This document shows positions 5,826 through 10,623 of a stretch of DNA of 10,623 bases, one piece after another. The translations under genes and the position numbers were made by a program. The notes below the pieces were generated by a model that was not told where the DNA came from, searched no databases, and was given only the letters and a program-made list of their open reading frames with translations. Where the stretch lies: positions 1 to 10,623 of the forward strand of contig JAICEV010000091.1 in the NCBI GenBank assembly GCA_025923975.1. The letters are read 5' to 3'. The stretch's first letter is position 1. Each line of letters opens with the position of its first letter. Source of the stretch: Propionibacteriaceae bacterium. GTDB taxonomy: Bacteria; Actinomycetota; Actinomycetes; Propionibacteriales; Propionibacteriaceae.

Positions 5826-6884
5826 ATGGAGGTTCACCTCTATACATGGATCATCACCGTCATTGTGACGGTGACCATCCTTGCCATCGACGTTCTGATC
5901 ATCGGTCGCCGCCCGCACGAGCCGTCGATGAAGGAGGCCGGCCTCTTTATCGCGGTCTATGTGACCTTGGCGGTGGCCTTCGGTTTCGGCGTCTGGGCGA
6001 TCGCCGGTGGGCGTTACGCCGGAGAATTCTTTGCCGGGTGGATCACCGAGTACAGCTTGTCGGTCGACAACCTGTTTATCTTCCTGATCATCTTGACCAA
6101 ACTGAAGGTCCCTCGCCATTTGCAGCAGTTCGCGCTGCTGGTTGGCATCATCCTCGCTCTCGTTTTTCGCGGCATCTTCATTGCCGTGGGTGCCGCCGTA
6201 ATCAACTTGTTCAGCTGGGTGTTCTTCATCTTTGGGGCCTTCCTGGTGTGGACAGCAGTGAAGCTCTATCTCGACTACCGCAAACACGAAGAAGACACAG
6301 AAGAGTTTCCTGATAACGCCGCGCTGCGATTCGTCAGGCGCCGGTTCAACGCAACCAACGACTACCGCGGCACCAAGCTGACCGTCGTGGAGAACGGCAA
6401 ACGGCTGATCACTCCGATGCTGATCGTGATCATCGCACTGGGCAGCACTGACCTGCTGTTCGCATTGGATTCCATTCCGGCGATCTACGGGCTCACCCAA
6501 GAGGCGTACCTCGTCTTCACCGCCAATGTGTTCGCCCTGATGGGACTACGGCAGCTGTACTTCTTGCTTGGCGGCCTACTCAGAAGGCTTGTCTACCTGT
6601 CGGTCGGCCTGGCGATCATCTTGGGATTCATCGGCATCAAGCTGATCTTGCATGCCCTGCACTCCTACCATTTGGCGGACTGGGCACCATTCGATGGCGA
6701 GATTCCGATCTGGGTTTCCTTGACAGTGATCATTGTGACGCTCACCATCACCACCGTGGCCAGCCTGGTGAAGTCAAAGTATGACGAGGACAGGCGGGCC
6801 ACGGGTGACGGGGAGGCATCAGGATCAGGCAGCGACCAGGGCGTCGTCCCCGGCCGAGACCGGGTCGATGGCCAAAGCGACTAG
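5826..6884 (+). CDS. TerC/Alx-family integral membrane protein, probable Mn2+ exporter
   Basis: 352 residues with about nine hydrophobic segments between 5 and 316. Both family signatures are present: EYSLSVDNLFIF (75-86, with acidic E75 and D81) and DLLFALDSIPAI (209-220, with D209 and D215), plus TANVFALMGLRQLYF (232-246). These membrane-embedded acidic residues are thought to bind metal. TerC/Alx proteins were named for tellurite resistance and alkali induction and are now linked to manganese export. The riboswitch directly upstream supports Mn2+ homeostasis here. ATG 5826 follows AAGGA (5816-5820) at five bases. The last 32 residues form a polar Gly/Ser/Asp-rich tail whose final 20 codons overlap the lon 3' end on the other strand. 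The exact ion is inferred from family and riboswitch. Confidence 0.95.
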   Translation: MEVHLYTWIITVIVTVTILAIDVLIIGRRPHEPSMKEAGLFIAVYVTLAVAFGFGVWAIAGGRYAGEFFAGWITEYSLSVDNLFIFLIILTKLKVPRHLQQFALLVGIILALVFRGIFIAVGAAVINLFSWVFFIFGAFLVWTAVKLYLDYRKHEEDTEEFPDNAALRFVRRRFNATNDYRGTKLTVVENGKRLITPMLIVIIALGSTDLLFALDSIPAIYGLTQEAYLVFTANVFALMGLRQLYFLLGGLLRRLVYLSVGLAIILGFIGIKLILHALHSYHLADWAPFDGEIPIWVSLTVIIVTLTITTVASLVKSKYDEDRRATGDGEASGSGSDQGVVPGRDRVDGQSD

Positions 6885-9179
6885 CTCGGCAACATCGGTA
6901 GTCGGAATGACGGTGATCGTGTTGAGCACGTCCTCGGGCACATCGTCCAGATCCGGCTCGTTCCGCTTCGGTACGAAGACGGTCGTCAGACCCGCCCGCT
7001 GAGCCGCCAGCAGCTTCTGCTTCACTCCGCCGATCGGCAGCACACGCCCGTTGAGGGTGACCTCGCCGGTCATGCCCACATCCGACCTCACCGGCCTGCC
7101 GAGCGCCATTGAGGTGAGGGCAGTCACCATGGTCACTCCGGCCGAAGGGCCGTCCTTGGGGACCGCACCTGCCGGAACGTGAATGTGAATGTGTCGATCA
7201 AGGATGCCCGGCTCGGTGATGCCGAGCTGGTCGGCGTGCGCGCGTACGTACGAAAGCGCGATCTGCGCGGACTCCTTCATGACCTCACCCAGTTGCCCGG
7301 TCAATGTCAGACTGCCGGGTCCGGAATTCTGCGACGAACCGTCCAGAGCGGACGCCTCCACGAACAGCACGTCGCCGCCGAGACCCGTCACAGCAAGGCC
7401 GGTGGCAACACCTGGGACCGAGGTACGCTCGTGCGCTTCTGGAGTGAATCGCGGCCGGCCGAGGTATTCCCGCAGATTGGTCGACTCGATGACCAAGCCC
7501 GGCTCGACAGTCGCGCTGACAAGTTTCGTCGCTGCCTTACGCAGCAGCTTGGCGAGCAGTCGCTCGAGCTGTCGTACGCCGGGCTCCCGGGTGTAGTCAG
7601 CAGCGATTTCCCGCAACGCGTCATCTGAGACAGTGACTTCCTGAGCAGTCAATGCTGCGCGCTCCAGCTGGCGTGGCAGCAGGAACTGCCGGGCAATGGC
7701 GATCTTGTCGTCCTCGGTGTAGCCGTCGAGGTTCACCAGTTCCATGCGGTCGAGGAGCGCCTGCGGAATGGTTTCCACGACGTTCGCCGTCGCCAGGAAC
7801 AACACGTCGGAGAGGTCGAGATCGACCTCCAGGTAGTGATCTCGGAAAGTGTGGTTCTGGGCAGGGTCGAGTACCTCGAGCAGCGCGGCGGCCGGGTCGC
7901 CTCGATAGTCCGAACCGACCTTGTCAATCTCGTCGAGCAGCACGACCGGGTTCATCGATCCAGCCTCGGTAATGGCACGGACGATCCGTCCCGGAAGAGC
8001 GCCGACATAGGTGCGCCGGTGGCCGCGAATCTCAGCCTCGTCGCGTACCCCACCAAGGGCGACGCGCACGAACTTGCGTCCCAACGCCCGTGCAACGGAC
8101 TCCCCGAGGGACGTCTTTCCCACACCGGGCGGGCCGACCAGCGCCATCACAGCGCCGGAGCCACGTCCGCCGATAACCTCCAGTCCCCGGTCCGCGCGGC
8201 GGGCGCGAATCGCGAGGTACTCCACGATCCGATCCTTGACGTCATCAAGCCCGTGGTGGTCGGCATCCAGCACCTCGCGCGCGGCCTTGATGTCAGTCGA
8301 GTCGGTGGTCTTGGTACTCCAGGGCAGCTCGAGGATCGTGTCCAACCAGGTGCGGATCCAGCCGGATTCCGGACTCTGGTCGCTGGCACGCTCCAGTTTG
8401 CCGACCTCGCGGAGGGCGGCCTTGCGCACGTCATCGGGCAGATCGGCCGCCTCGACGCGGGCTCGATAGTCCTCAGCGCCGTCCGGCTCGTCCTCGCCCA
8501 GCTCCTTGCGGATCGCATTCAGCTGCTGGCGCAGCAGGAACTCGCGCTGGCTCTTCTCCATGCCTTCGCGAACGTCGTCGGCAATCTTGTCATTGACTTC
8601 GGTCTCGGCGATGTAGGCCTTGGTCCACTCAATCAGCGTGGTAAGCCGTTCAACGACATCGGGAGTCTCGAGCAGCTGACGTTTCCGCTCATCACTGAGC
8701 CAAGGTGCGTACCCGGCCAGATCGGCCAAAGTGGACGGATCCGTAACCCGGTTGACGGTGTCGATTACCTGCCACGCATCACGCCGCTGCAGCGTCGCGA
8801 TGACAAGATTCTTGTATTCGGCGGCGAGCTTCAGGACTTCCTCAGTGTCAGTCGCACTTTCGGGAAGCTCCTCAGCCTCGACCCAAAGAGCGGTGCCAGG
8901 CCCTGCGACGCCGGAGCCGATCTTCACTCGACGCTCAGCCTTGATCACTGCTGCAGGTTGGCCAGTAGCCAGGCGACCAAGCTGCACGATGGTCGCGACG
9001 ACACCGTGCGAGGCGTAACGATCCTCAAGACGGGGAGCTACCAGTAGGGTGCTGTCGCTGTGCGCCTTCGCAGCGTCTACCGCGGCGCGGGCAGCGTCGT
9101 CTAGCTCAATCGGTACCACCATGCCAGGAAGTACGACGAGGTCAGTGAGGAACAAGACTGGTAGTCGGGTTGTCTCCAT
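6825..9179 (-). CDS. lon: ATP-dependent protease Lon (LonA type)
   Basis: 784 residues, a normal LonA length. Lon is a cytosolic ring-forming protease that unfolds and degrades damaged and regulatory proteins. The N-terminal substrate-binding domain begins LPVLFLTDLVVLPG and runs to about 190, followed by a helical region (190-300). The AAA+ domain has Walker A GPPGVGKT (349-356) and Walker B LLDEID (414-419). The serine protease domain has PKDGPSAG with catalytic S679 and GGVKQK with catalytic K722, the same numbers as in E. coli Lon. The start is ATG at 9179; a TTG three bases earlier (9182) is also possible. GGAAGG (9194-9189 on the minus strand) is the ribosome binding site. A HAIR-type operator lies about 33 bases upstream, indicating HspR heat-shock control. 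The 3' end overlaps terC by 60 bp, tail to tail. Confidence 0.98.
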   Translation of the reverse strand: METTRLPVLFLTDLVVLPGMVVPIELDDAARAAVDAAKAHSDSTLLVAPRLEDRYASHGVVATIVQLGRLATGQPAAVIKAERRVKIGSGVAGPGTALWVEAEELPESATDTEEVLKLAAEYKNLVIATLQRRDAWQVIDTVNRVTDPSTLADLAGYAPWLSDERKRQLLETPDVVERLTTLIEWTKAYIAETEVNDKIADDVREGMEKSQREFLLRQQLNAIRKELGEDEPDGAEDYRARVEAADLPDDVRKAALREVGKLERASDQSPESGWIRTWLDTILELPWSTKTTDSTDIKAAREVLDADHHGLDDVKDRIVEYLAIRARRADRGLEVIGGRGSGAVMALVGPPGVGKTSLGESVARALGRKFVRVALGGVRDEAEIRGHRRTYVGALPGRIVRAITEAGSMNPVVLLDEIDKVGSDYRGDPAAALLEVLDPAQNHTFRDHYLEVDLDLSDVLFLATANVVETIPQALLDRMELVNLDGYTEDDKIAIARQFLLPRQLERAALTAQEVTVSDDALREIAADYTREPGVRQLERLLAKLLRKAATKLVSATVEPGLVIESTNLREYLGRPRFTPEAHERTSVPGVATGLAVTGLGGDVLFVEASALDGSSQNSGPGSLTLTGQLGEVMKESAQIALSYVRAHADQLGITEPGILDRHIHIHVPAGAVPKDGPSAGVTMVTALTSMALGRPVRSDVGMTGEVTLNGRVLPIGGVKQKLLAAQRAGLTTVFVPKRNEPDLDDVPEDVLNTITVIPTTDVAELVALAIDPVSAGDDALVAA

Positions 9180-9212
9180 CAAATTTCGCCTTCCAAAAGG
9201 AGTTGCTCATAA

Positions 9213-9233
9213 GTTGAGCGTCATAGGCTCAAG
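9213..9233 (-). promoter_or_regulatory. HAIR-like operator (HspR binding site) of lon
   Basis: On the minus strand it reads CTTGAGC, seven bases, GCTCAAC. The HAIR consensus is CTTGAGT-N7-ACTCAAG, so 11 of 14 arm positions match, the spacing is exact, and TTGAG/CTCAA are fully symmetric. HspR, the actinobacterial heat-shock repressor, is known to control lon in Streptomyces through such sites. The element overlaps a possible promoter (TTGAGC as -35 and TATGAG as a weak -10 at 15 bases), which would explain repression. HspR itself is not in the window. Confidence 0.78.
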
Positions 9234-9330
9234 GCATTTGGAGGCGCTTTTCTTCCGCTGATTGGGTTCTCCTATAGCGAACGATGCCACCCGCTGTCGG
9301 AGCCGCTGTGATGGGAATCGCTCCCTCCAG

Positions 9331-10161
9331 CTACGGGGTGAGTTCGCCGAACCGGTAGGCGGCGGTGACTCCGCCGTCCATCAGGAAGTCGCTGCCGGTG
9401 ATGAACGCGCCGTCGGGTCCAAGCAGAAGCGCCCCAACCGTGCCAACCTCGTCCGGCGTGCCAGCGCGCCCCGCCGGGCAAAGCTCGATCATGCGCCGGT
9501 AGCCCTCCCCGCGGGGCCCGCTCAGTTCGTCCTTCGCCAGCGGGGTGATGATGATGCCGGGGCTGATCGTGTTGACGCGCGCACCACGTCTGCCCCAGCG
9601 CACGGCCTCGGCCATCACCCGCAGCGCGTTTCCGCGCTTGGACAGTTGGTATGCGTGCAGGGAGTCCTCGATCTTGTCCGGCTGAAGCATCGGGAGGGCG
9701 AGCAACTCATCGGCAGGCGTCATGGCGAGGGCCGCGTCTTCTTCGGCCGTCAGCGCGCCGAGGCGGTGCCCGGACTGCGAGGCGATCACGACGCCGGCAC
9801 CGCCTGGGGCGATGACATTGCCGAACTCCTCGAGCACCAATGCGGTGCCGTAGAGATCGACTGAGAGAATCGTTTCCGGCGATGCCTGGCTGGGGGAGAC
9901 CCCGGCGGCGTGAATGACGCCGGTGATGTCCCCAAGCGCGGTGGCGGTCTGGACGAGCGCATGCACCGACTCCCGCGACGACACGTCGACGATCGCGGTG
10001 ATCACCTCAAATCCTGCATTGCTCAATATCTCAGCCGCCGCCTCCGCGTTCTCCTGGCGCAGGTCAGCCAGCAGCACATATTTCCCCGCACTCACCCGCC
10101 GTGCGATCGCTTGGCCGATCGATCCGGGACCGATGACGACAATGACGTTGCTCAATGACAA
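9331..10161 (-). CDS. SDR-family oxidoreductase (substrate unknown)
   Basis: 276 residues with a Rossmann fold typical of short-chain dehydrogenases. The nucleotide-binding glycines are GPGSIG (11-16), a GxGxxG spacing rather than the classical TGxxxGIG. D33 in LADLR, after the second strand, suggests NAD(H), though R35 leaves NADP(H) possible. HAAG (84-87) replaces NNAG. The catalytic residues are S128 or S130 in ASQSGH, Y171 and K175 in YQLSK. The usual catalytic Asn position (about 102) is Asp in SVDLYG. The C-terminal SDFLMDGGVTAAY is a common SDR ending. An insert-like stretch rich in Ala and acidic residues (about 136-168) lies before the active Tyr. The start is TTG 10161 behind AGGAAAGG; TTG 10155 is also possible. 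It lies 148 bases upstream of lon on the same strand, but lon has its own control site. Substrate cannot be told from sequence. Confidence 0.92.
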   Translation of the reverse strand: MSLSNVIVVIGPGSIGQAIARRVSAGKYVLLADLRQENAEAAAEILSNAGFEVITAIVDVSSRESVHALVQTATALGDITGVIHAAGVSPSQASPETILSVDLYGTALVLEEFGNVIAPGGAGVVIASQSGHRLGALTAEEDAALAMTPADELLALPMLQPDKIEDSLHAYQLSKRGNALRVMAEAVRWGRRGARVNTISPGIIITPLAKDELSGPRGEGYRRMIELCPAGRAGTPDEVGTVGALLLGPDGAFITGSDFLMDGGVTAAYRFGELTP

Positions 10162-10362
10162 TGCCCTTTCCTGAGCTGCCCATCCGGCGTTTCTCTCTTA
10201 GGCTCCGAGTCCACACCGGACTACTCCGACGTACCAGATCCTTCCAGGGCTTGACCTCTTGCGCTGACCCCAACGTTGCGTCGGTTGCCAGCGGGCCCCT
10301 GAGTGCGAGATCATCACCGTGCCGAGTCGGGCCGATCGGCGCATCCAATGAGGAGGGAACAT

Positions 10363-10572
10363 ATGAGCGTCTACCGGGTGATCGACGTCGTCGGAACGAG
10401 CACGACCTCCTGGGAGGAGGCGGCCGCTGAGGCGATCAAAACGGCGGGCCACTCGGTCCGAGACCTTCGGGTCGGTGAGGTCATTCAGCAAGACATTCAT
10501 GTCGGGGACGGCGGCCAGCTCATCTACCGCACGAAGATCCAGCTGTCCTTCAAGTACGAGCAGGAGTCGTAG
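10363..10572 (+). CDS. Dodecin (small flavin-binding protein)
   Basis: 69 residues. Dodecins assemble into hollow 12-mers that bind flavins (FMN or riboflavin) and, in some bacteria, coenzyme A, and act as flavin buffers in the cytosol. The fold signature is clear: MSVYRVIDVVGTS at the start, SWEEAAAEAI with W17 (the residue that stacks on the flavin ring), and the closing strand YRTKIQLSFKYE (55-66), with Q52 and Q60 near the flavin site. ATG 10363 has AGGAGGG (10351-10357) about six bases upstream. In-frame ATGs at 10303 and 10348 would add residues unknown in dodecins, and the second overlaps the ribosome binding site. The gene faces away from the SDR gene across a 201-bp gap, in which TTGACC (10251-10256) is a possible -35 but no clear -10 follows. 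Confidence 0.95.
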   Translation: MSVYRVIDVVGTSTTSWEEAAAEAIKTAGHSVRDLRVGEVIQQDIHVGDGGQLIYRTKIQLSFKYEQES

Positions 10573-10573
10573 C

Positions 10574-10586
10574 GCGCCCGAGGCGC
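10574..10586 (+). terminator. Small GC-rich hairpin after dodecin, weak terminator candidate
   Basis: GCGCC (10574-10578) and GGCGC (10582-10586) form a 5-bp stem with a 3-base loop, two bases after the dodecin stop codon. No T-run follows, so it is at best a weak intrinsic terminator. Confidence 0.25.
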
Positions 10587-10623
10587 AGCTCGTCGTTGGG
10601 CTCGGTCGGTAGTCATCTTCGCA

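Noticed and set aside
5663..6313. 216-codon plus-strand frame overlapping the riboswitch and terC
   Set aside because: It is out of frame with terC, Arg/His/Ser-rich, and would translate the structured riboswitch.
7836..9047. 403-codon open frame on the plus strand opposite lon
   Set aside because: It lies wholly inside the clearly conserved lon gene on the other strand, shows no recognisable domain, and is the kind of shadow frame high GC content creates.
10331..10340. Palindrome GCCGATCGGC before dodecin
   Set aside because: Ten-base GC-rich palindromes are common in such DNA and nothing else supports an operator here.
10303..10362. Twenty-residue N-terminal extension of dodecin
   Set aside because: The ribosome binding site AGGAGGG at 10351-10357 fits ATG 10363, and dodecins normally begin at this MSVYRV-like point.

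Overview
This 10.6 kb window looks like core chromosome of a high-GC Gram-positive bacterium (Actinomycetota). The evidence is: strong G/C preference at third codon positions; GTG and TTG starts; an S1-like tail followed by coaE and uvrB (an order I know from actinobacteria); a HAIR-type (HspR) operator before lon; and a dodecin. I cannot name a genus from sequence alone. There are no tRNA or rRNA genes, CRISPR arrays, insertion sequences or phage genes.

Layout. (1) 1-817: the last codons of a gene that is probably rpsA, a leader, and coaE (last step of coenzyme A synthesis). (2) 818-3263: a leader with a perfect 22-bp tandem repeat and a 14-bp palindrome, then two overlapping genes. The first encodes a multi-pass membrane protein of the PrsW protease family with a zinc ribbon at each side of the membrane core, but with several expected catalytic residues missing. 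The second encodes a GYPPQ-rich, single-pass membrane protein with an exported C-terminal domain. (3) 3264-5622: a small hydrophobic hypothetical gene and uvrB (nucleotide excision repair). (4) 5623-6884: a TerC-family membrane protein behind a yybP-ykoY (manganese) riboswitch whose downstream stem can mask the ribosome binding site. (5) 6825-10161, minus strand: lon, overlapping the terC end tail to tail by 60 bp and preceded by a HAIR site, and upstream of it an SDR-family oxidoreductase. (6) 10162-10572: a region holding divergent starts, then dodecin (flavin storage/binding).

Most genes are housekeeping or stress functions, not one pathway. The clearest regulatory logic is in the leaders: Mn2+ control of terC at translation, and heat-shock (HspR) control of lon. 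The least understood part is the 818-3263 unit, a probable pseudo-protease coupled to a proline-rich membrane protein; it is the best candidate for something undescribed, although nothing in the sequence states its job.
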